A stretch of DNA of 64,000 nucleotides from Rhodococcus sp. B50 (GCF_013602415.1 NZ_WPAG02000003.1:248001-312000), one strand, 5' to 3'; shown: positions 33,678 to 42,983, numbered from the stretch's first letter. A program made the numbers and translations. Notes: a model not told the origin generated them from the letters alone.

Positions 33678-34939
33678 CGGGTGTTCGCTCCTGCCTTCGT
33701 GGCGGTCGTGTAGGAGGTGGGGGTGCCGCCGAGCCGACGCGGCCACCAGTGATGCTGATGATCGGTCTCGGTCCACAGGGTGCGTAGTCGCGGCAGGACC
33801 TCCTCGGCGAAGAGTTGGATGTTCTTCATCACCAGGTGGCGAGGCAGGGAGCCGAAGCCCAGCATGGCGTGGAGGTTGCCGATGCCGTATTCGCGGCAGA
33901 AGTCGAGCAGTTGTTCGGCGACGGTATCGGGGCTGCCGACCACGACAACCCCGGCGTCGACCAGATCGTGGAAGGTGGCGGTGCGCATACGGTGGTACAG
34001 GCCGAAGTCGCCGGGATCCTTGATCAGGGCCTTGACGCCGTTGATGTCGATCGCCCCGGGCAGGCCGAGTTTTTCGATCGGGATCGATCCCAGTCCTTTA
34101 CGGAAGGCGTATTCCGCGTGCCGGCCGTACTCGATCTCGGCGCGTTCGTCGGTTTCGGACACGGCGACGGTCTGCAAGAACCCGATACGGTAGGGGTTAC
34201 GAGCCACCCCGGCCTCGTCGGCCTGTTCCCACATGCGGTCGAAGATGCGTTTGCCGGTCAGCTTGGCACCGAACCAGCTCAGATAGTTGAAGCCGAATCC
34301 GCGATCGAAACACATCCGCATGGTGCGCGGGTTACCGATCCCGGTGATCCATGTCGGGACGTTCTCCTGCAGCGGGCGGGGCCACATGTTCACCATCGGA
34401 TACTGGGAGTAGCGGCCGTTCCACGCGAACGGTTCCTGCTCGCGCCAGGCACGCAGCACCAGTTCGAGGTTCTCATCGAAGCGGGGACGGACCTCGATGG
34501 GCGGCACACCGTTGTTGATATTGGCGTCGTAACTCAAGCCCACGGTCAGACCGGCCACCAGGCGACCGCCGCTCATCACGTCGATCATCGCGTACTCTTC
34601 AGCGGCACGCAGCGGCTCGCGGGCTTTGCCCAACGACCGGCCCATCGGGTAGATCGCCACGTCGAGTCCCTCGGCCTCGGTCATGTAGGCAAGTGCACTC
34701 GAGATCAGATCCGGATTCGGAATCATGTCGTAGCTGCTCTGGCCATGTTCGGTGATCGCGACTCCGTCGAAACCGCTACGCGCCCCGAGCATCAGCTCGT
34801 CCATGAAGTCCCGAATCGACGAGTACATCCCGTCCCGGGTCACCAGCGAATACGGAATGCTGCACACCGACTCGTACTTGCTCTCGAAGTCATCGGGCAG
34901 GTACCGGTAGGGCGCCTGTAGGAACAGGTTGACCTTCAC
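33674..34939 (-). CDS. Luciferase-like flavin-dependent monooxygenase
   Basis: This 421-residue group C flavin monooxygenase of the bacterial luciferase superfamily begins VKVNLFLQAPYRYLP, with the barrel motifs GARSGFDGVAITEHGQSSYD near 50-70, SGGRLVAGLTVGLSYDANIN near 122-142 and VPTWITGIGNPRTMRMCFDRG near 188-208. The GTG at 34939 has AAGGAGA immediately upstream and was preferred to a longer ATG frame without a site. It shares an operon with a hydrolase and a flavin reductase, a complete two-component monooxygenase set. The LysR gene at 35107 is divergent. Confidence 0.85.
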   Translation of the reverse strand: MKVNLFLQAPYRYLPDDFESKYESVCSIPYSLVTRDGMYSSIRDFMDELMLGARSGFDGVAITEHGQSSYDMIPNPDLISSALAYMTEAEGLDVAIYPMGRSLGKAREPLRAAEEYAMIDVMSGGRLVAGLTVGLSYDANINNGVPPIEVRPRFDENLELVLRAWREQEPFAWNGRYSQYPMVNMWPRPLQENVPTWITGIGNPRTMRMCFDRGFGFNYLSWFGAKLTGKRIFDRMWEQADEAGVARNPYRIGFLQTVAVSETDERAEIEYGRHAEYAFRKGLGSIPIEKLGLPGAIDINGVKALIKDPGDFGLYHRMRTATFHDLVDAGVVVVGSPDTVAEQLLDFCREYGIGNLHAMLGFGSLPRHLVMKNIQLFAEEVLPRLRTLWTETDHQHHWWPRRLGGTPTSYTTATKAGANTR

Positions 34940-35041
34940 GTGTTCTCCTTCGCCAAGGGGGCAACTGGCTTCGAAGCAAGGAATGCTTCTCACGCCCGAA
35001 TGGTGTGATCCACTTCACTCCGAAGGCTATGGCTGTCTCAT

Positions 35042-35055
35042 CTAGATGTCTAACA
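35042..35055. promoter_or_regulatory. Operator-like site resembling the 25409 palindrome
   Basis: CTAGATGTCTAACA matches CTAGACGTCTAGCA at 25410-25423 in 12 of 14 positions. It lies about 100 bases upstream of the LLM/hydrolase/flavin-reductase operon and 50 bases before the LysR start, so the GntR protein from 24493 may also control this promoter. Confidence 0.4.
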
Positions 35056-35106
35056 CTTGTTTTGTTGGTCATTGAGACTTGAGATATCTGAATGCGAGAA
35101 TGACGT

Positions 35107-36045
35107 ATGGAGTTGCGTCACATGAAGTACTTCACCGCCGTTGTCGAGGAGGGCAGCTTCACCCGGGCGGCCACGCGGTTGTCCATGGCCCAGTCACCGC
35201 TCTCGCATCAGATCCGCGCACTCGAGCGAGAGATCGGCGTGCAGTTGCTCGAACGCACCACCCGCTCGATCGCGCTGACCGAGGCAGGGCGGGTGTTCTA
35301 CGACCGTTGCGTCGCCATGCTCGACGCCGCCGAGGACGCCGCGGAGTCCGCGCGCAAAGCCGATCGCGGAGAAATGGGTGCACTGTCATTGGGCTTCACC
35401 GGATCGGCCACCTACGACCTGATGCCCAATCTGGTGCGCGCCTACCGTGAACGCAATCCCCTCGTCGAGCTGACTCTGCGCAGCGAGATGCTCACCCCCG
35501 CCCAGGTCGACGCCCTACTCGACGGCACCTTGTCCGTCGGCTTGCTACGTCCTCCGGTGAAAAGTCCAGGGATTGTGGTCGAGCTTCTGCGCCACGAAGC
35601 GTTGCTGGTGGCTTTGCCCGTGCAACATCCCCGTGCCACCGCTACCACCCTCGACCTTCGTGATCTCGCTGAGGAAGCCTTCATCGGCTACTGTCCGTCG
35701 ACCCTGCACGACACCTTGATCACCGCCTGCGAACAGGTAGGCTTCGCCCCCGACATCCGCCAACAGGTAGCCGAAACCTCCACTCTGATCGCACTTGTCG
35801 CTGCCGGCCTCGGCGTCGCACTCGTACCGGAATCGGTACGCCATCTGCGCATGAATGGAGTCACTTATCGGCCATTGAGGACCCCCCGCGTGTCTGTACC
35901 CCTGGCATTGGCCTACCGCGAAGATGCCATCGGACCGCTCATCCGCCGCTATCTCGACACCGTGCGAACCGTCCTGCGAAGCAAGAAACTCCTCGATCCG
36001 AGCCCCCACCCGGAGACATTCGGTCAGTACATCGACACGATCTGA
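35107..36045 (+). CDS. LysR-family transcriptional regulator
   Basis: This 312-residue LysR regulator has the HTH MKYFTAVVEEGSFTRAATRL, then AQSPLSHQIRALEREIGVQLLERTTRSI, and a two-lobe effector domain (LSLGFTGSATYDLMPNLVRA, VAETSTLIALVAAGLGVALVPES). LysR regulators of the BenM/CatM class bind aromatic or muconate ligands. It diverges from the LLM/hydrolase/reductase operon and is its most likely activator. The catA gene lies just beyond that operon and might be co-regulated. Confidence 0.9.
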   Translation: MELRHMKYFTAVVEEGSFTRAATRLSMAQSPLSHQIRALEREIGVQLLERTTRSIALTEAGRVFYDRCVAMLDAAEDAAESARKADRGEMGALSLGFTGSATYDLMPNLVRAYRERNPLVELTLRSEMLTPAQVDALLDGTLSVGLLRPPVKSPGIVVELLRHEALLVALPVQHPRATATTLDLRDLAEEAFIGYCPSTLHDTLITACEQVGFAPDIRQQVAETSTLIALVAAGLGVALVPESVRHLRMNGVTYRPLRTPRVSVPLALAYREDAIGPLIRRYLDTVRTVLRSKKLLDPSPHPETFGQYIDTI

Positions 36046-36806
36046 ATTCGCCAGTCGCACGCCTGCAGTGGATCTCAAGAGACTACGCGAACCTTGAAGG
36101 TGTTCATCCGCGCGCCTGCCGTACCTCCAGTTCCGGAGGAACCGGCCCTATTCGCCGCCAGTCAGGTCGTCGATGGTCATCCTGGACACGGCGATGCTGT
36201 CGAATGCCGTCGCCACCGCAGGGCTGACCCATCCACTACGAGGCATCCCCTCGAGAACTCGCACATTCATCAGCACTACGGAATTCAAGCCAGTCCACAC
36301 TTCGTACCACCAGCCCCACCTCACACACTCGTTCGGTCGGGCGAACACTTGCGGCGCCCGCGAACAGCGAACTGGACCCGTTTGACGTCGACCACCGTGA
36401 ATCCGCGGTCGTCGAGGACAGTGACCTCGTTGGGTTGGCTGCTACCGAAGGATGGCGCCTCCTGTTCGGTGCCCGCGGCGGACACACCGCACTGTTCGCG
36501 AATAGCACGGGCGAACAACTCGTCGAGGTCGATATCGAGCACCAGCGCGGGCCGCATCACCGAGTATCTGCTGCGCACTCCGATGCCGACGGGTTCGCGG
36601 CCGCGATCACGTCGAGTTGGCCGGCGATGTTAACGTGCAGGGTAACGCACTGCGCTCGAACCACGTCGATGTCGGGGTGGGGCGCAGACCGAAAGCGAAG
36701 CCGTATTCAGTACGGGCACAACGTTTTCTGCGTGTCCATCAGATTCGTCTGATGATGACTCCTTGCACGAGCCGGCAACACTTCCGGACCCCTCTGTCGC
36801 AGGTGA
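36046..36806. other. 760-base stretch without a supported gene
   Basis: Several mid-sized frames occur. One on the minus strand (about 36321-36578, with RYSVMRPALVLDIDLDELFA) has protein-like composition but no start site, neighbour or recognised family. It may be a decayed fragment. No repeat or RNA was recognised. Confidence 0.4.
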
Positions 36807-38252
36807 TCAGCGTGCGATGTACTTCGTGTCGAGGTACTCGTCGATACCTTCGACGGATCCTTCCCGACCGAATCCGGATTCCTTCACTCCTCCGAAGGGT
36901 GCAGCCGCGTCGGCGATGATGCCTCGGTTGATCCCAACCATTCCGGTCTCGAGTGCGTTGGCGACTCGGGAGGCTCGGTCGAGATTCTGGGTGTAGAAGT
37001 ACGCAGCGAGGCCGTATTCGGTGTTGTTCGCCGCCGTGATCGCTTCGTCCTCCGTGTCGAAGGTGGTGATCGCGGCTACCGGGCCGAAGATCTCCTCACG
37101 CAGCAGACGCGCGTCGGGACTCACGTGGTCGAGAACTGTCGGGGCGTAGAACGTTCCCGGGCCGTCGGGACGGACGCCGCCCGCGCGGATGCGTGCACCC
37201 TTCGCGACGGCGTCTTTGACCAGAGCCTCGACGGTGGCGCACTGTTTCGCCGTGATCAGTGGTCCGATGTCGGTTCCCGCTTCGAGACCGTGTCCCGTGC
37301 ACAATGCACCGATTCGTGCCGTGAACTTCTCGGTGAACTCTTCTGCGACGCTACGTGCGACGTGGAATCGGTTGGCTGCTGTACATGCTTGGCCGCCGTT
37401 GCGGAATTTTGCTGCCATCGCGCCGTCGACCGCTGCATCGACGTCGGCGTCGTCGAAGACGAGGAAGGGGGCATTGCCTCCGAGTTCCATCGACGTTCGC
37501 AGGAGACGGTCCGCTGATTGGCGAACCAGCAGCTTCCCGACGCCGGTGGATCCGGTGAACGTGATCTTGCGCAGATCAGCACTGTCGATCAGTGGTGCGG
37601 TCAGTGCTGCGGCATCGGAGGTGGGCAGAATCGACAGCACACCGGCGGGCAGACCCGCATCTGCGAAGATTTGGCCGACGAGCAGCATCGTCAGGGGCGT
37701 TTCGGCCGCTGGTTTGACGATGATCGGACAGCCGGCCGCCAGTGCTGGACCGATCTTGCGCGTGGCCATGGCCAGCGGAAAGTTCCAGGGGGTGATGGCC
37801 AGTACCGGCCCTACCGGTTCCCTGGTGACGACAATGGTGCCGGTTCCCGATGGGGACGGTGAGATTCGCCCGCTGATACGGGTGGCTTCCTCAGCAAACC
37901 AGTGCAGGAATGACGCGCCGTATTCGATCTCCGCATACGCTTCGTGGAGCGGTTTGCCCATCTCGAGGGTAATGGTGCGCGCGAAGTCATCTGCCCGCTG
38001 GTGAATGAGTTCGAATGCGGTGCGCAGGATTTCGCCGCGTCGACGAGACGGGGTCCGCGCCCAGTCCCCTTGCACGGTGGTGGCGTGTGCGAGAGCTCGG
38101 AGTCCGTCGTCGGGCGCAGCGTCGGCGACATGCGCAATCGCGGCACCGGTCGCGGGATCCTCCACGGGGAAGGTGTTGCCGGTAGACGAATCGACGAGCT
38201 TTCCACCGATCCAGAGTTGGGTCGGGACGCCCGCGGGGAGAGTGTGGGTCAT
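36807..38252 (-). CDS. gabD: Succinate-semialdehyde dehydrogenase (GabD-like)
   Basis: This 481-residue aldehyde dehydrogenase of the GabD branch has TPWNFPLAMATRKIGPALAA near 154-173, GSTGVGKLLVRQSA near 226-240, the base Glu in SMELGGNAPFLVFDDADVD and the nucleophile in FRNGGQACTAANRFHV, with the GabD-typical C-terminus SGFGREGSVEGIDEYLDTKY. It oxidises succinate semialdehyde to succinate, feeding the TCA cycle. It follows the alpha/beta hydrolase gene after 130 bases on the same strand. Together with ring-opening flavoenzymes nearby, a route ending in a C4 semialdehyde is plausible; other aldehydes remain possible. Confidence 0.85.
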   Translation of the reverse strand: MTHTLPAGVPTQLWIGGKLVDSSTGNTFPVEDPATGAAIAHVADAAPDDGLRALAHATTVQGDWARTPSRRRGEILRTAFELIHQRADDFARTITLEMGKPLHEAYAEIEYGASFLHWFAEEATRISGRISPSPSGTGTIVVTREPVGPVLAITPWNFPLAMATRKIGPALAAGCPIIVKPAAETPLTMLLVGQIFADAGLPAGVLSILPTSDAAALTAPLIDSADLRKITFTGSTGVGKLLVRQSADRLLRTSMELGGNAPFLVFDDADVDAAVDGAMAAKFRNGGQACTAANRFHVARSVAEEFTEKFTARIGALCTGHGLEAGTDIGPLITAKQCATVEALVKDAVAKGARIRAGGVRPDGPGTFYAPTVLDHVSPDARLLREEIFGPVAAITTFDTEDEAITAANNTEYGLAAYFYTQNLDRASRVANALETGMVGINRGIIADAAAPFGGVKESGFGREGSVEGIDEYLDTKYIAR

Positions 38253-38382
38253 GGCTCCTGCCGAGTGTGTGGAAGTTCAACGCCGCACCGACCAATCGGC
38301 ACCAAAAGGGCACCGAAAGCGATTCCGTCGCCCGGGCGTGGCCACCGTCAGTCAGCGACCACACCCAAGCGAGCGTCGGATA

Positions 38383-39252
38383 CTAGCTGGTAGTGACTGC
38401 CTTGCCGGCCTTGTCCTGAAGGACTTCGAGAGCCCGGATGAGGTAACCACGGAAGACAGCGTGGTTTTCACTCATCGGGAAGTGGCCGATCTCCTTCATC
38501 TCGATGAACTCGGCGTTCGGGATCTGCGCCGCGGTGCGTGCACTGTCCTCAGGGGTGGTGAGGTAGTCGTAGTCGCCGGTCAGCATCACGACCGGGCACC
38601 GGTCACCGTCGATGTCTGCAAGCTTTCCGCGCAGGTCGTGATCGACCGAGTAGAAGTGCAGGTCACCGCGGAAGGACTCGGAGCCCTGGCTGTAGTAGAA
38701 CCACGTCTTCCAGCGGTCGGCCTCCGGCGACTGCGGGGCCATGAGGTCCCATACGCCGCTGGCGCAGACCTGTGCTGCGTTGGCATGGGGGTGCTGCCAC
38801 CAGTCGAGGTAGAAGCCGGGCGAGTAGTCGGCACCCTCGACGGGAATGACGCCGGCGAAGCGGTCGGGGTGACGAAGCGCAAGCTGCAGTGCGATATTCC
38901 CACCGAACGAGGAGCCCATGAAGATGGGGTTCTCGAGTTCGAGCGCATCGCACAGCGCCACGATGAAGTTGGCGAAGTGGTCCGCAGAAAGCTTGTACTC
39001 CTCGGTCCACCATTCGGTGTTCTCCGGCGGATCCGACTTGCCGTGCCGCGGCAGGTCGTAGGCAATGACACGGTAGTTCTCGGTGATCTCCTCGTCTTCC
39101 AGGAGACCGCGCCACTGGTGGTTGTGGCATCCGGCGGTGTGCTGGCACACGAGGGGTTGCCCGGTGCCGTTCTCGAGGTAGAAGACCTTGTACAGCAATC
39201 CGTCGACGTCCACGTCGACGTAGTGGCCGGTGACCGGGGAAATCTTGCTCAT
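38383..39252 (-). CDS. Alpha/beta hydrolase
   Basis: This 289-residue alpha/beta hydrolase has the oxyanion loop QHTAGCHNHQWRGLLED, nucleophile elbow FMGSSFGGNIALQLAL, acid in LTGDYDYLTTPED and His in EIGHFPMSENH. The Cys-His-Asn-His stretch after the oxyanion His is distinctive. It sits 34 bases after the small SCP2-like gene and before gabD. It likely cleaves an ester, lactone or ring-fission product; the substrate cannot be named. Confidence 0.85.
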   Translation of the reverse strand: MSKISPVTGHYVDVDVDGLLYKVFYLENGTGQPLVCQHTAGCHNHQWRGLLEDEEITENYRVIAYDLPRHGKSDPPENTEWWTEEYKLSADHFANFIVALCDALELENPIFMGSSFGGNIALQLALRHPDRFAGVIPVEGADYSPGFYLDWWQHPHANAAQVCASGVWDLMAPQSPEADRWKTWFYYSQGSESFRGDLHFYSVDHDLRGKLADIDGDRCPVVMLTGDYDYLTTPEDSARTAAQIPNAEFIEMKEIGHFPMSENHAVFRGYLIRALEVLQDKAGKAVTTS

Positions 39253-39286
39253 GAATGTTCCTTACGGCTCAAGGGGTGAGAGAGGT

Positions 39287-39694
39287 TCAGACCGGGACGC
39301 CCACGGAGCGCAGAAGCTCGATCTGGCGGGTAATACACCGCAGGTTCTGCATCAGCACCAGAATGTCGCCTTCGAGCTTCATATCGCGCTGGAAGCTCGC
39401 GGCCCAGATGCCGTGGTACATCGGGGCGGGCACCGAGACGCCGAAGTTACGCCAGGTGTCCGCGCTGGCACGGAGCGCGAACTGGTACGGCACATCCAGC
39501 GGCCCGGGGTCGATCGCGATGTCCACCACGTTGCCGCGGCTCATCTGGATGACGAACGTGTGGTCGGTCATGTCGAGCAGGTAGGAGCAGGTGAAGTACT
39601 TGCCGTGCGCCTGGATCTCGGGGTCGGTGTTGTTCGCCTCGGTGAACGAGGCAGCCCAGTCGGCCGTGTCGAGGGCACGCGTAGTGACGGTCAT
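39287..39694 (-). CDS. Small SCP2-like/unknown protein, first gene of the hydrolase-gabD operon
   Basis: This 135-residue cytoplasmic protein reads YFTCSYLLDMTDHTFVIQMS, then GNVVDIAIDPGPLDVPYQFALRASADTWRNF, a pattern reminiscent of SCP2/sterol-carrier folds (strands forming a hydrophobic pocket). It ends with LMQNLRCITRQIELLR. The ATG at 39694 was chosen because the longer frame runs into the LysR promoter. It heads the operon with an alpha/beta hydrolase and gabD, perhaps binding a hydrophobic intermediate. The fold call is tentative. Confidence 0.6.
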   Translation of the reverse strand: MTVTTRALDTADWAASFTEANNTDPEIQAHGKYFTCSYLLDMTDHTFVIQMSRGNVVDIAIDPGPLDVPYQFALRASADTWRNFGVSVPAPMYHGIWAASFQRDMKLEGDILVLMQNLRCITRQIELLRSVGVPV

Positions 39695-39842
39695 ATGGGA
39701 TTCCTTCGATGAGGGAGACAGCGAGGCCGAGTGCGAGCACTCGCTCCGGTATGCCGACCAGAATCCGAGAAGTGCTGCAATCCCGGATGCCGCGCCGGCC
39801 ATGACAGCCATCACACCCCCTACCCGTCGGGTGCGTCCAATA

Positions 39843-39865
39843 CCTATCCAGCCCGGATCGATAGG
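39843..39865. promoter_or_regulatory. LysR-type operator between the divergent operons
   Basis: CCTATC (39843-39848) and GATAGG (39860-39865) form a perfect 6-base inverted repeat with 11 bases between them, the classic T-N11-A type spacing. It is about 47 bases upstream of the LysR ATG and suits autoregulation and control of the hydrolase-gabD operon. Confidence 0.55.
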
Positions 39866-39911
39866 CAACGACTACTGGTCTCCTCCGGTGGCATTGTCTA
39901 ACCTCGGAACC

Positions 39912-40880
39912 ATGCAACCCCAGCTCGACCTGCGACTTCTGTCCTATTTCGTGGCAGTTGCCGAAGAGCTGCACTTCGGGCGCGCAGCCGCTCGACTGCA
40001 CATCGCCCAACCCTCACTGAGCGTGCAGATCCGCAAGCTCGAGCAGAACCTCGGCGCAGTGCTACTACTGCGCAGCAGCAGACACGTCGAACTGACCCCC
40101 GCCGGCCAGATCCTGCTCGACGAAAGCCGCCGGCTACTTGCGAACGCCGAACGAGCGATCAACCTCACCCGCGAGGCCGCCCACGGCATCAGTACCCGCA
40201 AACTGGTCATCGGCTTCCAAGGCAACGCAGCTGCCGAGCTCACACCCCATATCCTCAGCACATTCCAGTCCCTGCATCCAGACATCCAGGTCCAGATGCA
40301 CTCCTACGACTTCTCCGATCCATATGTCGGGTTGGCCGACGGATCCTCCGATGTAGCCTTCGTCCGGCCCCCGCTGCTGATGCAGGACTGGCTGGGCATG
40401 GAAACCCTGTTCGTCGAACCCCGCGTGATGGTCGTGTCAGCCAATCACCCGCTCGCCCAGTTACCCGAGGTGAGCGTCCAACAAGTCACCAACGAGTTCT
40501 TCGTCGCACGGAAAGCACCCGAGAACTGGCGAAACTACTGGCTGGCCACAGAGTCACGACAAGGCGAACCCGTCCGGGTCGGCGCAGACGTCGCCACAGT
40601 CGACGAATGCTTCGAAGCGATCCTCGCCGAGCGCGGCGTCGCATTCTCGCAAGCATCGACACAACGCTTCTACAGCAGACCAAGCCTGGCATTCGTACCG
40701 GTGACCGACATCCCACCCACCGCCCTGTCCATCGCCTGGCGTACCGATGTCGCATCGAAGGCCGTGCGCGATTTCATCGACACAGCACATGCCGTGGCCT
40801 CACTCCACACCGTGCCCGGGGCGTGGTCCACCCGGCCTCACGACTCCCTCACCGATGTTGCTCACCGCACGACAGGCTGA
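39912..40880 (+). CDS. LysR-family transcriptional regulator
   Basis: This 322-residue LysR regulator has LRLLSYFVAVAEELHFGRAA, then RLHIAQPSLSVQIRKLEQNLGAVLLLRSSR as HTH and a CbnR/BenM-like effector domain (VIGFQGNAAAELTPHILSTF, DVAFVRPPLL). The ATG at 39912 gives the standard N-terminus; a longer frame to 39591 overlaps the divergent gene and is rejected. It is expected to regulate the hydrolase-gabD operon through the CCTATC dyad. The effector is probably an aromatic or ring-fission metabolite. Confidence 0.9.
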   Translation: MQPQLDLRLLSYFVAVAEELHFGRAAARLHIAQPSLSVQIRKLEQNLGAVLLLRSSRHVELTPAGQILLDESRRLLANAERAINLTREAAHGISTRKLVIGFQGNAAAELTPHILSTFQSLHPDIQVQMHSYDFSDPYVGLADGSSDVAFVRPPLLMQDWLGMETLFVEPRVMVVSANHPLAQLPEVSVQQVTNEFFVARKAPENWRNYWLATESRQGEPVRVGADVATVDECFEAILAERGVAFSQASTQRFYSRPSLAFVPVTDIPPTALSIAWRTDVASKAVRDFIDTAHAVASLHTVPGAWSTRPHDSLTDVAHRTTG

Positions 40881-41026
40881 CTTCACCTGAGCCGTCGAGC
40901 CAGCGTTTCGGTCAAGATAGTGCCTTCTCGCAAGCTCGGTGCTCGATGCGCGAGACCTGGACCCACCGTGAATCCCCACCGGTCCTTCTTCGAGGCTCCC
41001 TCCGCCACCGGATTCGCCGAATACGA

Positions 41027-42124
41027 CTACTCCGCCTCGTTCGACGGCTGTCGCGTCTCCTCGAGGCGTTGCCGCTGCCGGACCCCGTATGCCGCCTCTC
41101 TGACGGCGGCGTCGTCCTCGAGACCCGACCCGAGGGCCCCACCGATGGTCGCGATGGACGCCAGCAGCCAGGCGAGCGTGAGGTAGTCGGAAAAATTCAC
41201 CCCGTGCCCGAGAATGCGGGACAGCAGTTCCGAGGGAAGAGTCAGACACGCGGTGAACAGCAGCAGGCCGAACAGGGCCACGTGGAGGACGATCACGCCG
41301 ATAACCAAGGTGACTATGGTCGCGGTGTTGTACAGCACCGAGCGATTACGCTCCTCCGGCGACTTCGGCCGTTCCCACAGTTCGTGTTCGATGATCAGCC
41401 AGAGAATCATCGCCACGATCGACAGGACCGTCACCGCACTCATACGCCATGGGCCCATGGTGTCGGCGAACAACCAGATCGTGTTGGTGGCCAGCGCGAT
41501 CGCACCCGTGGCAAAGGCCCCGACAAGCACCTTCGACAGTCCGGTGACCAGTCGCCACGGCCGATTCGCCCGCACCATCCCCGACAGCAGCCGCAGTCGC
41601 CGCAATCCCGAGGGCGCCAAGTACCGGAGACCATCCTCAGTCTGCACACACGGGAACCGTCGCGCCGCGCCAGGGGGCATGAGTTCCGGTTCACCGAGAA
41701 CGCGGGCGATCGCGAGTTCGGTGACGGTGCGCACGCGGCGCTCGATGTCGATACCACCCACTCCGGCGACCGAGATGAGCGCGAATTTGTGGTCTGCACT
41801 GACGTCCGCCACCACCGGCAGGGTGTCTTCGCGGCGCGGCAGATCGGTGAGGTACACGACGATGTCTTCCTGTTCGGAGGACGGATCGACCGTATCGATG
41901 ACATCTGCGAAATCCGCTTGCTCATCGGGGAGGTAGGGTTCGTTACGCACGTACGTCGTCCACTGGCGCTCGAGGCGGCCAGAATTGCGCAGGCGTTCCG
42001 GCAGGTCCTCCGCAATACGTTCGGCGAGCGCCGCTGGTTCGCCCGGATCCGCGATCAGCAACACCGAAACCTGCTCACCCCCGGTGCCGGAGCGCGATCC
42101 CTGCACGTGCTCGTTCGCCGTCAC
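41027..42124 (-). CDS. Conserved actinobacterial membrane protein of unknown function
   Basis: A GTG at 42124 (VTANEHVQGSRSG) gives 365 residues; AAGGA lies very close upstream, so the start is uncertain and an ATG at 42256 would give 409. The first ~180 residues are a soluble alpha/beta-like domain (VSVLLIADPGEPAALAERIA, DIVVYLTDLPRREDTLPVVA). Four hydrophobic segments follow (LVGAFATGAIALATNTIWLF, MSAVTVLSIVAMILWLII, TATIVTLVIGVIVLHVALFG, FSDYLTLAWLLASIATIGGA), then a short charged tail. I do not recognise a function. It is convergent with the LysR gene. Confidence 0.7.
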   Translation of the reverse strand: MTANEHVQGSRSGTGGEQVSVLLIADPGEPAALAERIAEDLPERLRNSGRLERQWTTYVRNEPYLPDEQADFADVIDTVDPSSEQEDIVVYLTDLPRREDTLPVVADVSADHKFALISVAGVGGIDIERRVRTVTELAIARVLGEPELMPPGAARRFPCVQTEDGLRYLAPSGLRRLRLLSGMVRANRPWRLVTGLSKVLVGAFATGAIALATNTIWLFADTMGPWRMSAVTVLSIVAMILWLIIEHELWERPKSPEERNRSVLYNTATIVTLVIGVIVLHVALFGLLLFTACLTLPSELLSRILGHGVNFSDYLTLAWLLASIATIGGALGSGLEDDAAVREAAYGVRQRQRLEETRQPSNEAE

Positions 42125-42785
42125 CGTCCTTGCGTACCCGATCGAAATGCCTGCAAACTCCAAGCAGGGAGATGCGTGTCGCATCGCAGCGCAGCCACGA
42201 CGTCGGCTGCCCCCAGACAAACCCGCCAGATTTCTGCGATTCGAAATCTCCATCAAGAATCCTGGGCAAGGGCCGACGTTGCTGTGGGCGAGTGACGGCA
42301 GGACTCACCGGACACCGACATATGAGGTTGTACCCGGCACTGTCACGTGCACGTACGGGTGCACGCGGACATCCGGTCGCGGAGCAGTCGGGGTTCCGAC
42401 TGGGTCAGCGTGTCACCGATTCGTATTACTTGGCGTAGTGCGGCCGCAGTGAGCTCCCTCAGTAATCACGAGATGCGCATGGCGCGGCACCTTGCGGCGA
42501 TACACTATGAAAGATTTGCTCGCACAAAGGAACTGATCCAGATCAACATCGAAGATCTCGACCTGGCCGATCCGAGTCACCTATTTGTTACCGGCGAGCA
42601 GGTGAGCCACCCGCGAAATTGCCTGTTCGGATGACACGCCGTAACACTCTGATCTCGTGACCGATACACAAGCCGTGGCCCGATGACCCCCGCTATTGTC
42701 GGGCCACGCCTGGGCGCCCCCGCTCCTCTCCCCTGCAGGAACGGGGGCGGTCGGCTATATACACGGCTCGGCTCCCGCCGCAGTG
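42125..42785. other. Intergenic stretch with two strong hairpins
   Basis: No gene is supported. GTGGCCCGA/TCGGGCCAC (42675-42683 and 42699-42707) and GCCCCCG/CGGGGGC (42716-42722 and 42742-42748) are perfect inverted repeats and probably act as terminators for the convergent small gene at 42786. Confidence 0.5.
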
Positions 42786-42983
42786 TTATCCGAGGCCGCG
42801 GCGATCCATCTCCGCCCGACAGTCCTTGATCGAGTGGGCAATCTCCTCGAGTGTGGCGTCGTCGGCGTCCTCATCGGCGGCCGTAAGCAGCGCAGCGCGC
42901 AATCCGAGCAAATGAGCAGAGAGCTCGTCGTCATCCAGATCTCGCGGTGAGATGTCCACCGGTCGAGCATGATCGTGTGACAC
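42786..42983 (-). CDS. Small acidic helical protein, hypothetical
   Basis: This is a 65-residue acidic protein, PRDLDDDELSAHLLGLRAAL, then DEDADDATLEEIAHSIKDCRAEMDRRGLG. Two amphipathic helices with a single Cys are likely. Codon use is typical of the genome (third-position GC). The start is GTG at 42983 with a poor upstream site, so the true start could differ. The terminator-like hairpins just downstream support a real transcription unit. No family was recognised. Confidence 0.5.
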   Translation of the reverse strand: MSHDHARPVDISPRDLDDDELSAHLLGLRAALLTAADEDADDATLEEIAHSIKDCRAEMDRRGLG

